From NCBI GenBank assembly GCA_021160155.1, contig JAGHDB010000107.1, forward strand, positions 1-18,535: a stretch of DNA of 18,535 bases, read 5' to 3'. The notes beneath the pieces are model-generated. The model did no database searches, was not told the origin of the DNA, and was given only the letters and a program-made list of their open reading frames with translations. Positions 7,262-15,481 of this stretch are shown piece after piece. The DNA is from Bacteroidales bacterium (GTDB lineage: Bacteria > Bacteroidota > Bacteroidia > Bacteroidales > UBA12481). Each line of letters starts with the position of its first letter. Positions within the stretch are counted from its first letter, which is position 1. The translations under genes and the position numbers were made by a program.

Positions 7262-9889
7262 TCAAAGGGTTTTAAGTAACAGGTTCTTAGCCTGGGACAT
7301 GGCTTCACTCAGGCCTTCAGCATTTTTTCCCCCGGCAGTAGCAAAGAACGGTTGACCGCCGCCACCTCCACGGATAGCTTTGGCACATTCTTTGACGATC
7401 TGAGCGGCGTTCAGGTTTTTTTCGTGCATCAATTTTTCTGAGATCATGATGGTAAGTGAGGGTTTTCCTTTGATAACGGAACCCAGAACGAGATACAGGT
7501 TAGGGATTTCCCTTTTTATCTGAAAAGCGAGGTCTTTAATTTGTGCCGGATCGTTCAGTGATACTTTTTCACATATCAGATGAATGTGATTGATCTTTTC
7601 CATTTTTGATAACAGATCGCTTTTTATAACGCGGGTTTGTTCTCTTTCATATTTATCCACGGTTTTTTTCAGGTGATATATTTCGTGCTGGATATCAGCG
7701 ACGGCGTCAACTACATTTTCAGGGTTTTTCAACATCCGGGAGATCTCTTTTATTTGATGATGTTCTTGCCTGCCCAGTTTTTCAGCCGTATAACCGGTAA
7801 CAGCTTCGATTCTTCTTATGCCTGAAGCGATGGAACTTTCTGATATGATTCTGAATTGTCCGATTTGCCCTGTGGCTGTAACATGTGTTCCTCCGCATAA
7901 TTCTGTGGATTCACCAAAACGTATCACCCTGACCCGGTCTCCGTATTTTTCACCAAAAAGGGCCATAGCCCCCATTCTAACTGCTTTGGTCATCGGTACG
8001 GAACGGAATTCTTCAAGAGCAATATTTTGACGGATCAGTTGGTTGACCAATACTTCAATACGTATCAGCTCTTCTTCTTCAATTTTCTGAAAATGAGAGA
8101 AATCAAATCTCAGATAATCTGGATGAACCAGTGATCCTTTTTGTGTGACATGATCCCCGAGGATTTTTCGAAGCGCAAAATGTAAAAGATGTGTGGCTGA
8201 ATGATTCAGGGTGGTATTCAGGCGTTGTTTTTCGTTGACAACGGCTGTAAACGGACTGCCGGGATCTGCCGGGAGTTTGGCTGCAATATGGAGGATCAGG
8301 TTGTTTTCTTTTTTTACTTCCAGGATATCGATTGACTCATGGTCGTTAAATATTTTCCCTCTGTCACTGATTTGCCCGCCACTTTCGGCATAGAACGGGG
8401 TTTGATTGAATACCAGTTCAAACCAGTTTTTCTTTTTCCCGGATACCTGCCGGTACCGGGTGATTTTGACGGGTGTGGTCAGGGTGTCGTAACCAATAAA
8501 ACCGATAGATTCTTTTGAATCAATGATTACCCAGTCATCATTAGTCACCTGAGCAGCTTCTCTGGAGCGGTTTTTTTGTTTTTCCATTTCACGGGTAAAT
8601 CCTGAATCATCTAAAGTCAGTCCTTTTTCTGAAAGTATTAATCGTGTGAGATCCAGTGGAAATCCGAAAGTATCATACAATTCGAATGCTACTTCACCAT
8701 TGATTTCTTTCTGTTGATTTTTTTCAGCCGACAGGGTGATTTGTTCAAGACGTTCTATTCCGGTTTGGAGGGTTCTGAGAAATGAGATTTCTTCTTCGGT
8801 TATTACTTTTTTAATCAGTTGCTCCTGTGAGACCAGTTCAGGAAAGGTGTCTCCCATCTCTTCGATCAGGACCGGCACCAATTTTGAGAGAAAAGGGTCT
8901 TTTTGATTTAAAAAAGTGAAAGCATATCTGACGGCGCGTCTCAGAATTCGTCTGATTACATATCCGGCGCCGGTGTTTGATGGAAGTTGCCCGTCAGCAA
9001 TAGAAAAAGCAACGGCACGGATATGGTCGGCTACCACTCTGATAGCCACATCCACTTCCGGTTTTTTTCTGTAGGTTTTACCGGTAATCTGCTCAATCCG
9101 GTTGATCAGTGCAAGAAACAGATCAGTGTCATAATTGGATTGTTTACCTTGAATGACCATGCAGAGGCGCTCAAATCCCATCCCGGTATCTACGTGTTTT
9201 TTTGGCAGAGGTTCCAGTGATCCGTCCGCGGTTCGGTTAAATTGAATAAATACGAGGTTCCAGATTTCTATCACTAACGGATGGTTCTGGTTAACCAGTG
9301 TCCGGCCGTCTGTTTTGGATCGCTCTGCATCGTCACGCAGGTCAATGTGAATTTCAGAGCAGGGTCCGCAAGGTCCGGTTTCTCCCATTTCCCAGAAATT
9401 ATCTTTTTTATTGCCCGGTAATATCCGCGAATGATCCAGATGTTTTTGCCAACAGGTCACTGCTTCGTTATCCGGCTCAAGATTGTCATCCGGGGAACCT
9501 TCAAAAACGGTAGCGTATAACCTGTCGGGATTGATCTTCATCCGGTCGGTTAAAAATTCCCATGCCCAGTCAATAGCTTCTTTTTTGAAATAATCCCCGA
9601 AAGACCAGTTACCCAGCATTTCAAACATCGTATGATGGTATGTATCTCTTCCTACCTCTTCAAGGTCATTGTGCTTGCCCGAAACACGAAGGCATTTTTG
9701 TGTGTTGGCCACTCTCGGGTTTTTCGGTTTTTCATGGCCTAAAAAAATATCTTTGAACTGGTTCATTCCCGCGTTAACGAACATTAAAGTGGGGTCATCT
9801 TTTACCACCATGGGTGCGGAGGGTACGATGGTATGATTTTTCGATATAAAAAAATCCTGAAATTGTTGCCGGATCAGTCTGGAATTCAT
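7262..9889 (-). CDS. alaS: Alanyl-tRNA synthetase
   Basis: Charges tRNA-Ala with alanine in the cytosol and clears mischarged tRNA through its editing domain. The 875 residues are the normal bacterial length. The N-terminal class II catalytic core shows IRQQFQDFFISKNHTIVPSA, DPTLMFVNAGMNQFKD and YHHTMFEMLGNWSFGDYF. The editing site has the zinc ligands H563 and H567 (HSATH) and C665 and H669 (CGGTH). The C-Ala region ends with RGGGGGQPFFATAGG and an amphipathic tail. All key residues are present, so the enzyme should be functional. The ATG at 9889 gives the expected N-terminus. It is the first gene of a leftward unit that continues with acyl-CoA synthetase copy 2, and it diverges from the M23 peptidase operon across a short promoter region. 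Confidence 0.98.
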   Translation of the reverse strand: MNSRLIRQQFQDFFISKNHTIVPSAPMVVKDDPTLMFVNAGMNQFKDIFLGHEKPKNPRVANTQKCLRVSGKHNDLEEVGRDTYHHTMFEMLGNWSFGDYFKKEAIDWAWEFLTDRMKINPDRLYATVFEGSPDDNLEPDNEAVTCWQKHLDHSRILPGNKKDNFWEMGETGPCGPCSEIHIDLRDDAERSKTDGRTLVNQNHPLVIEIWNLVFIQFNRTADGSLEPLPKKHVDTGMGFERLCMVIQGKQSNYDTDLFLALINRIEQITGKTYRKKPEVDVAIRVVADHIRAVAFSIADGQLPSNTGAGYVIRRILRRAVRYAFTFLNQKDPFLSKLVPVLIEEMGDTFPELVSQEQLIKKVITEEEISFLRTLQTGIERLEQITLSAEKNQQKEINGEVAFELYDTFGFPLDLTRLILSEKGLTLDDSGFTREMEKQKNRSREAAQVTNDDWVIIDSKESIGFIGYDTLTTPVKITRYRQVSGKKKNWFELVFNQTPFYAESGGQISDRGKIFNDHESIDILEVKKENNLILHIAAKLPADPGSPFTAVVNEKQRLNTTLNHSATHLLHFALRKILGDHVTQKGSLVHPDYLRFDFSHFQKIEEEELIRIEVLVNQLIRQNIALEEFRSVPMTKAVRMGAMALFGEKYGDRVRVIRFGESTELCGGTHVTATGQIGQFRIISESSIASGIRRIEAVTGYTAEKLGRQEHHQIKEISRMLKNPENVVDAVADIQHEIYHLKKTVDKYEREQTRVIKSDLLSKMEKINHIHLICEKVSLNDPAQIKDLAFQIKREIPNLYLVLGSVIKGKPSLTIMISEKLMHEKNLNAAQIVKECAKAIRGGGGGQPFFATAGGKNAEGLSEAMSQAKNLLLKTL

Positions 9890-9923
9890 TCTTTTCCTGT
9901 TAAATTTATAGGGATGAAAAACT

Positions 9924-9954
9924 TTTGCAAAGTTAGATTATTTAGATAATTTTG
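9924..9954 (+). promoter_or_regulatory. Strong Bacteroidota-type promoter for the M23 peptidase operon
   Basis: TTTG at 9924-9927, a 19-base spacer, then TAATTTTG at 9947-9954. This is an exact fit to the -33/-7 consensus (TTTG, about 19-21 bases, TAnnTTTG) known for Bacteroides housekeeping sigma. Transcription would start near 9960, leaving a leader of about 38 bases before the ATG at 9998. It is the best promoter match in the window and supports placing the organism in the Bacteroidota. Confidence 0.65.
9928..9935 (-). promoter_or_regulatory. Candidate -7 box for alaS
   Basis: On the minus strand this reads TAACTTTG, a match to TAnnTTTG, and lies 38 bases upstream of the alaS ATG. No TTTG is found at the expected -33 distance. 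The box abuts the -33 element of the rightward promoter, so RNA polymerase binding at the two could be mutually exclusive. Confidence 0.35.
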
Positions 9955-9997
9955 CGCTATAGTAGTTGAGGTGGCGTTTTTCGAGGTTTTTAAGGGT

Positions 9998-10978
9998 ATG
10001 TCCAAATTTAAATATCATTTCAATCCGGATTCTTTATCGTTTGATCGGATTCATTTGTCTTTTTGGCAAAGAGTCGTTAGAGTATTTGCCTATTTGATTT
10101 CCAGTTTATTTGTTGGCGGCGGTTTGTTGCTGATTATTTCACTCTTTTATGATTTGCCTAAAGAGCGTCTTTTAAGACGGGAAAACCAGTATCTAAAAAC
10201 GCAATATGACCTGATGAACAAGAAACTGGATCAGGCCTTAAATATTTTAGGGGAGATTCAAAACCGGGATGACAATATTTACCGGGTGATTTTTGAAGCT
10301 GAACCGGTTCCTACCTCTTTACGAAATGCCGGCTTTGGTGGAGTAAACAGATATGCTGATTTGGAGGGTTACTCAAATTCAGAGATTGTGATTGAGACGG
10401 CCAAGAAATTGGATGGGATATTAAACAAACTGGTTGTACAGTCGAAATCTTATGATGAAGTTTTTAAGTTGGCAAAGAACAAAGACCTGATGATGGCTTC
10501 TATTCCCAGTATTCATCCGATTGCAGTTGATGAATACCGAAGGATTGCCTCTTATTTTTCAGAGCGGCGGTTGCATCCGATTTTAAAAATTTACCGTCCT
10601 CATAAAGGTCTGGATTTTTCGGCACCGAGGGGGACTGATGTCCGGGTGACCGGGGATGGAGTTGTTAAGGAGGTACGTGTGAGCCGTGCGCCGTCGGGAT
10701 ATGGTACCACTATTCTGGTGGATCATGGTTTTTCTTATGAAACTTTTTATGCACATCTGAGTAAGATATTGGTTCACAAGGGACAGAAAGTAAAAAGGGG
10801 AGAAGTGATTGGCCAGGTGGGTAGCACCGGAATGTCTGTTGCTCCGCATTTGCATTATGAGGTAAGAAAAAACCACAAGGCTATTAATCCGATTAATTAT
10901 TTCTTTAAAGACATTACTCCCGAACAGTATCAACAGATGATAGAACTCTCCAAACTCGGGGGACAGTCACTCGACTAA
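9998..10978 (+). CDS. M23-family peptidase, membrane-anchored (LytM/NlpD-like)
   Basis: Predicted envelope zinc endopeptidase that cuts peptidoglycan cross-bridges, or a regulator of such cutting. The 326-residue product has a short cytosolic N-terminus (MSKFKYHFNPDSLSF), one membrane segment at about residues 25-48, a coiled coil (about 50-90, beginning KERLLRRENQYLK) and a C-terminal M23 domain. The zinc ligands are present: H202 and D206 in HKGLD, and H286 in HLHYE, with the conserved H253-type YAHLS between them, so it is probably catalytic. An in-frame GTG at 9971 would add nine residues, but MSK at 9998 is the family N-terminus and fits the promoter. It is first in a rightward five-gene operon; the next start follows after 11 bases. 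The bacterial relatives of this architecture include MepM-like proteins, so the exact cell-wall role is inference. Confidence 0.92.
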   Translation: MSKFKYHFNPDSLSFDRIHLSFWQRVVRVFAYLISSLFVGGGLLLIISLFYDLPKERLLRRENQYLKTQYDLMNKKLDQALNILGEIQNRDDNIYRVIFEAEPVPTSLRNAGFGGVNRYADLEGYSNSEIVIETAKKLDGILNKLVVQSKSYDEVFKLAKNKDLMMASIPSIHPIAVDEYRRIASYFSERRLHPILKIYRPHKGLDFSAPRGTDVRVTGDGVVKEVRVSRAPSGYGTTILVDHGFSYETFYAHLSKILVHKGQKVKRGEVIGQVGSTGMSVAPHLHYEVRKNHKAINPINYFFKDITPEQYQQMIELSKLGGQSLD

Positions 10979-10989
10979 ACGGTCAGGTC

Positions 10990-11325
10990 TTGCCATACAA
11001 AGAACCCAAAATAGAAAAAGTTTATTACTCCATCGGTGAAGTAGCCGAGATGTTTGGAGTCAACCCGTCGTTGCTCCGTTTCTGGGAGCAGGAGTTTGAT
11101 TTTATCAATCCGAAAAAAACCCGCAAAGGTACACGGCAGTATACCAAAAAGGATATCGGGCAGATTCGTCTGGTTTTTCATCTTGTGAAAGAGCGGGGGA
11201 TGACCCTGAAAGGTGCACGGATGAAGATCAGGGAAAATCGTGATGAGGTAGAGCACAATCATGAAGTGATTAAAAAACTTCAGGAGATCCGCCAATTGCT
11301 GGTAGATTTGGATAATCAATTATAA
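10990..11325 (+). CDS. Minimal MerR-like transcriptional regulator, TTG start
   Basis: Small DNA-binding protein of 111 residues with an N-terminal MerR winged helix-turn-helix: YSIGEVAEMFGVNPSLLRFW (residues 13-32), then the wing (KKTRKGTRQYTKKDIGQIR) and a helix beginning LVFHLVKERGMTLKGARMKI. The C-terminus is a short coiled coil ending ELLVD-like (LLVDLDNQL) that should mediate dimer formation. There is no ligand-binding domain and no cysteine cluster, so it is not a metal sensor of the classic type. No ATG lies before the helix-turn-helix; TTG at 10990, eleven bases after the peptidase stop, gives the family-like N-terminus LPYKEPKIEKVYYS. Its place between the peptidase and NIF3 genes suggests it may control this operon or a cell-envelope process; that is inference. 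Confidence 0.88.
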   Translation: MPYKEPKIEKVYYSIGEVAEMFGVNPSLLRFWEQEFDFINPKKTRKGTRQYTKKDIGQIRLVFHLVKERGMTLKGARMKIRENRDEVEHNHEVIKKLQEIRQLLVDLDNQL

Positions 11326-11335
11326 TTGAGCAGAA

Positions 11336-12433
11336 ATGCCGTCAGCCAGGGATATCATTGAAGTATTGGAGCAGGTGGCACCTCTTGCCCTTCAGGAATC
11401 CTATGATAATGCCGGTTTACTCACAGGACAACCGGATACCCCTGTAACGGGTGTGTTGGTTGCACTGGATCCGACTCAGGAAGTGCTGGACGAAGCAATA
11501 TCATCAGGCTGCAATCTGATCATAACACATCACCCCCTGGTATTTCAACCGCTAAAAACTCTTTCAGGTGAAGGTTGGGTAAAAAGATTATTGGTCAAAG
11601 CAGTCAAATATGATTTGTTATTATATGCAGCCCACACTAATCTTGATATGATACCGGCTGGTGTATCAGGACGTATGGCGGATCTGCTCGGGTTAACCAA
11701 CCGTACTGTTTTGGTTCCGAGGAAGGAGGACTTGCTGAAATTGGTGGTTTATGTGCCGGATGCCTATATAGGAAAAGTTTCGGATGCTCTTTTCTCTGCC
11801 GGGGCAGGGCATATTGGTCATTATGACTCCTGCTCATTCCGTACTCATGGAACCGGTACTTTCAGGGGAGACCTGGAATCAAATCCCAGAGTAGGGAAAC
11901 GGGGTCAACTACACCATGAAGAAGAGTATCGTCTTGAGACGGTTTTACCGCGACATTTAACCGGTAGAATACTACGTGAAATGATTAAGGTCCACCCTTA
12001 TGAGGAGGTGGCTTATGATCTTTTCCCTTTGTTGAATGAGTATTCAGGACAGGGAATAGGTATCATTGGCAATCTTCCGGAAGCTCTTGGAGAAAAAGCT
12101 TTCCTGGATCTGGTAAAGAAAAAATTTGGTGTGGTTACTATCCGTCATTCGGACTGGATCAACCGGCCGGTCAGAAAAGTGGCATTATGCGGGGGAAGTG
12201 GTGGTGAGTTTATTCCACAGGCTTTAACTTCCGGAGCAGATGTATATCTTACCGGTGAAATAAAATATCATCAGTATGCTGATGCGGATGGAAAAATGCT
12301 TTTTGCGGATATAGGGCATTTTGAGAGTGAGCAATTTACTGCTTCATTAATCTATGACCTGATTTCAGAAAAATTCCCTAAATTTGCAGTTCATTTGTCA
12401 AAAAACATCACCAATCCGATAAAATATTATTGA
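11336..12433 (+). CDS. NIF3/YbgI-family dinuclear metal protein with PII-like insert
   Basis: NIF3-family protein of 365 residues; members form hexamers with a dinuclear metal site and are often labelled GTP cyclohydrolase I type 2 homologues, but the physiological reaction is unsettled. Candidate metal ligands are H65 and H66 (ITHHPL), D104 (AAHTNLD), and H328 and E332 (GHFESEQ). Between the two halves, at about residues 130-230, sits the PII/CutA-like insert found in YqfO-type members, recognised by LLKLVVYVPDAYIGKV at one end and KVHPYEEVAYDLFPLLN at the other. The gene starts ten bases after the MerR stop and ends three bases before the zinc-ribbon gene, consistent with one transcript. 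All family motifs are intact. An enzymatic label would be over-interpretation. Confidence 0.92.
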   Translation: MPSARDIIEVLEQVAPLALQESYDNAGLLTGQPDTPVTGVLVALDPTQEVLDEAISSGCNLIITHHPLVFQPLKTLSGEGWVKRLLVKAVKYDLLLYAAHTNLDMIPAGVSGRMADLLGLTNRTVLVPRKEDLLKLVVYVPDAYIGKVSDALFSAGAGHIGHYDSCSFRTHGTGTFRGDLESNPRVGKRGQLHHEEEYRLETVLPRHLTGRILREMIKVHPYEEVAYDLFPLLNEYSGQGIGIIGNLPEALGEKAFLDLVKKKFGVVTIRHSDWINRPVRKVALCGGSGGEFIPQALTSGADVYLTGEIKYHQYADADGKMLFADIGHFESEQFTASLIYDLISEKFPKFAVHLSKNITNPIKYY

Positions 12434-12436
12434 TAT

Positions 12437-13204
12437 ATGGTCGTACAACAAGTAGTTGAAAAGGATAAGGGGATTTCAGTTGAACAGAAACTGAGAGACC
12501 TGTATGAGTTACAGACGGTAGACTCGGAAATAGATAAGATCCAAATCCTAAGAGGAGAACTGCCTTTGGAGGTTCAGGACCTGGAAGATGAGTTGGCCGG
12601 ATTAGAAACCCGTATTCAAAATGTTGAGGATGAATTGGTTGAATTGAATAGTGCTATTGCTAAGAAGAAGACGGAAATTGAAGAAGCACAGGCATTGATT
12701 AAGAAGTATGAATCCCAGCAGGATAATGTAAGAAACAACCGGGAGTATGATTCATTATCCAAAGAGATTGAATTTCAGACCCTGGAGATTCAGTTATGTG
12801 AGAAAAGAATCAATGAATTTACTGCCAGGTTAAAAGATAAACAGGCGTTGAGCGAAGATTCAAAAAAGATTTTTGAAGAACGCAAAAACGATTTGGAGAT
12901 CAAGAAGAAAGAGCTGGGTGATATTATAGCCGAGACTCAAAAAGAGGAAGAAATATTGGCCAAACGCTCTGAAGTTCTCAGTGCACGCATTGAAGAACGT
13001 TTGATTACCGCGTATCGGCGGATTCGAAAAAATGCACGAAATGGTTTGGCAGTGGTCACGGTTCAGCGTGACGCCTGTGGAGGTTGTTTCAATCACATTC
13101 CGCCACAACGTCAGCTAGACATCAAATCACGAAAAAAGATCATTGTTTGCGAATACTGTGGACGCATCCTGGTGGATGATGAGATTACAGGGATTGATAA
13201 ATAG
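12437..13204 (+). CDS. C4-type zinc-ribbon coiled-coil protein (CT398-like)
   Basis: Cytosolic protein of 255 residues in the family that includes chlamydial CT398. A long antiparallel coiled coil fills about residues 20-190 (repeated heptads rich in E, K and L), and a C-terminal zinc ribbon follows with C214, C217, C238 and C241 (CGGC and CEYC). Relatives bind nucleic acid or protein partners, and several are linked to secretion or RNA processes, but no single function is established. Pairing with a NIF3 gene is common in bacteria, which suggests a functional link. Start is the ATG at 12437, three bases after the NIF3 stop. The stop TAG is followed at once by the ATG of the next gene. Confidence 0.9.
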   Translation: MVVQQVVEKDKGISVEQKLRDLYELQTVDSEIDKIQILRGELPLEVQDLEDELAGLETRIQNVEDELVELNSAIAKKKTEIEEAQALIKKYESQQDNVRNNREYDSLSKEIEFQTLEIQLCEKRINEFTARLKDKQALSEDSKKIFEERKNDLEIKKKELGDIIAETQKEEEILAKRSEVLSARIEERLITAYRRIRKNARNGLAVVTVQRDACGGCFNHIPPQRQLDIKSRKKIIVCEYCGRILVDDEITGIDK

Positions 13205-14674
13205 ATGAATGCTGCTGACCGGATACGGACCAGCTGCCTGATATTTATTTTTGGTTTTTTACTTCTTGGTTCTGTTAACGGACAGGTTTCTTATTCTGAT
13301 CAAGCAGTCAGGGCTGCATTAGAGCTCAATTTCAAACAGGCTGATTCTCTTTTAAGCCACTCTTCTGAGGATATTCATAGCGTTTCATGGATTCGCTCTC
13401 AATCGTTTCAGGAATTTTTAAAAGTTTTATTACGACAGAATGATGCGGGGTACCGGCACTTTTGTATTGCCATGGAGCAATGGCTGAACGGATTAAGCAA
13501 ATTGCCGGATTTTACATCGGGACGTGATGCGGCAAAGTGTGAGATTTGGCTTTATAAGGCAGTATTAAGCAGTCAGTTTTCAGATTATCAGAAGTCTGCC
13601 TGGAGTACTTACACAGCCTGGAAGATTTATAAACATCATCAATCCGGAATGACACCCGGTGAACGGGATAAATTCGCGGGGATATTATTGTTGATTTTTG
13701 AACAGGTTCCCGATCAGTATCATCAATATTTAAAGATTCTCGGGATCAGAACCGAGGGGGCGGATGGCCTGGTCTTATTGCAGCGATACTATCGGTCGGC
13801 ACTACCCGGTAGTCTTGAACAGCTGGAGGGTGTGCTGCTGCTTCTGTCGGCTGCTAATGGGTTTAACAAGCATCCGGATGAGATTGATCTGTGGATTCAG
13901 GAAGGGGTTGCCGGTATGTCATCCAATATTCTGGTTGATTATCTGATTGCATTATATCTGTTAAAGTCGGGAAATAACGAGTCTGCATTACAGCGCTTGC
14001 TTGAACATACCGCTCCGGATCCCCATCTGTTTCCATACTGGTATTACCAGGTTGGCCGGATGAAATTGTACCGGCATGATCGGGATGCTTCGGTTTGGCT
14101 CGAACAGTTTCTGCGATCCGGGAAGGATTTGAATCTGCACAAATCGGCCTGGCAAAAACTATCCTGGTATCACCTGTTGAATGCCCAGACAGAAGCTTAT
14201 TATATTGACCGGCAGCAAGTACTGAATGAGGGTCCTTCGGTTCATCCTGCTGATGCTGAAGCAGTAGATGAAGTAACCGGAGGACAATCTGAAGATCCCC
14301 GTCGAGTAGCATTACGGATTCTTTTTGACGGAGGTTATTACCGGTTATGTATTCATAAGGGGATGGCTGCCTTACAGGTGATTACTGAACCGGTCATCCG
14401 TGCAGAGGTTCACTACCGGTTGGCGAGGAGTTTTCAACAAATAAAAGATTATCCGTCTGCACTGGTTCATTTTCAAAAAGTTATTGATGCCCGGCAGTTT
14501 GTTGATCAATACTGGTTGCCCAATTCGGCATTACAGATGGGGTTGATGTATCTGGATATGCATCAATTGGAGCAAGCACACAAATATTTGCGCCTCTGTT
14601 TAAAGTTAAATCATTACGGTTACCGGCAGGGGATTCGGCGCGAAGCTGAGACGGCATTACGTCGGATAGATTAA
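13205..14674 (+). CDS. Exported helical-repeat protein of unknown function
   Basis: I do not recognise a named family. The 489-residue product begins with a signal peptide: polar MNAADRIRTS, hydrophobic CLIFIFGFLLLGSV, and likely cleavage near NGQ. The mature protein is mainly alpha-helical. Near the C-terminus two TPR-like units are visible: AEVHYRLARSFQQIKDYPSALVHF (split by its own period) and NSALQMGLMYLDMHQLEQAH, each with the small/large residue spacing of tetratricopeptide repeats. Weaker units such as LIALYLLKSGNNESALQRL occur earlier. It probably acts in the periplasm as a scaffold. It is the last gene of the M23 peptidase operon, starting directly after the zinc-ribbon stop, and its stop touches that of the convergent TPM gene. 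Similarity to outer-membrane TTC39/IML2-type TPR proteins of Bacteroidota is possible but not demonstrated. Confidence 0.75.
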   Translation: MNAADRIRTSCLIFIFGFLLLGSVNGQVSYSDQAVRAALELNFKQADSLLSHSSEDIHSVSWIRSQSFQEFLKVLLRQNDAGYRHFCIAMEQWLNGLSKLPDFTSGRDAAKCEIWLYKAVLSSQFSDYQKSAWSTYTAWKIYKHHQSGMTPGERDKFAGILLLIFEQVPDQYHQYLKILGIRTEGADGLVLLQRYYRSALPGSLEQLEGVLLLLSAANGFNKHPDEIDLWIQEGVAGMSSNILVDYLIALYLLKSGNNESALQRLLEHTAPDPHLFPYWYYQVGRMKLYRHDRDASVWLEQFLRSGKDLNLHKSAWQKLSWYHLLNAQTEAYYIDRQQVLNEGPSVHPADAEAVDEVTGGQSEDPRRVALRILFDGGYYRLCIHKGMAALQVITEPVIRAEVHYRLARSFQQIKDYPSALVHFQKVIDARQFVDQYWLPNSALQMGLMYLDMHQLEQAHKYLRLCLKLNHYGYRQGIRREAETALRRID

Positions 14675-15481
14675 TTACCAGCTGCCACCGGCACCACCTC
14701 CACCGAAAGAACCGCCTCCTCCTCCTCCAAAACCTCCAAATCCACCCATTCCCGAGGAGAAATTATTAAATGAACCCTGATGAGAGTTAAACGATGATCC
14801 CATCATTCCCATCAGGATCCAGAACGGGAGGTTACCTCCCAACGAACGATGTCGGGCCGCGGTTGATCGTCCTGAGAAAAGCATTAACATTAAAAATACG
14901 AAGAAAACCAGTCCGCCAACCCGGCTGGCCGGTGAGCGACCGGTTTCTTTGAGATATTCATCGGCAGTAAATTCTCCGGCTGTCAGTTTCATCAGCGTGT
15001 TGATTCCCTGATTGATCCCGGTAAAATAGTCGCCATTTTTAAAAGCCGGCAGGATCTCATTCCGGATGATTCTGTTGGTCACTGCATCCGGAACCACACC
15101 CTCCAGGCCGTAACCTACTGCAATAAAGATTTCTCCTTTCTCCCGTGCGGTTTTGGGCTTGATCAGCATCATGATTCCATTATCTTTCCCCTTCTGTCCC
15201 ACACCCCATTTTTCTGCCAGCCGTGTGGTATAGTCGGCTTTTTCGTATCCATGAAGATCGGATACCGTGACCACATAAATTTGCGTGGATGTTTGATTGT
15301 TAAATTCAAACAGTTTTTGCTCAAGCAGAGCTGCCTGGTCAGCCGGGAGTACTTTGGCAAAATCATTAACCAGTCTTGGAGGAGACATGGGGTCGGGAAG
15401 GTCTTGTGCGGATAAAGGGTTCAGGAAAGCGGTAATAAAAAGTATCAGTAATAACGGTATGTTTTTTTTCATGATATTCAT
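14675..15481 (-). CDS. Exported TPM-domain protein with glycine-rich tail (YgcG family)
   Basis: The 268-residue product has a signal peptide (MNIMKKNIPLLLILFITAFL, cleavage near LSAQ), a TPM domain at about residues 35-165 (VNDFAKVLP, GIMMLI, IFIAVGYGLEGVVPDA, IIRNEILPAFKNGDY), one membrane segment at about 188-206, and a C-terminal tail dominated by glycine with some serine and phenylalanine, ending GGSW. This is the YgcG layout; a plant member (TLP18.3) was reported to have phosphatase activity, but the bacterial role is unclear. The domain should face the periplasm with the glycine-rich tail in the cytosol or at a second surface. The ATG at 15481 overlaps the stop of the upstream TPM gene by four bases (ATGA), and an alternative ATG lies three codons in (15472). 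It is last in the LemA-TPM-TPM cassette. Confidence 0.9.
   Translation of the reverse strand: MNIMKKNIPLLLILFITAFLNPLSAQDLPDPMSPPRLVNDFAKVLPADQAALLEQKLFEFNNQTSTQIYVVTVSDLHGYEKADYTTRLAEKWGVGQKGKDNGIMMLIKPKTAREKGEIFIAVGYGLEGVVPDAVTNRIIRNEILPAFKNGDYFTGINQGINTLMKLTAGEFTADEYLKETGRSPASRVGGLVFFVFLMLMLFSGRSTAARHRSLGGNLPFWILMGMMGSSFNSHQGSFNNFSSGMGGFGGFGGGGGGSFGGGGAGGSW

Noticed and set aside
9971..9997. Upstream GTG start for the M23 peptidase
   Set aside because: It adds nine residues absent from relatives, while the ATG at 9998 gives the familiar MSK-x-KYHFNP start.
13863..14312. A 149-residue open frame antisense to the helical-repeat protein gene
   Set aside because: The plus-strand gene has a signal peptide, operon position and TPR-like units. 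The antisense product shows no motif and starts without any promoter match.
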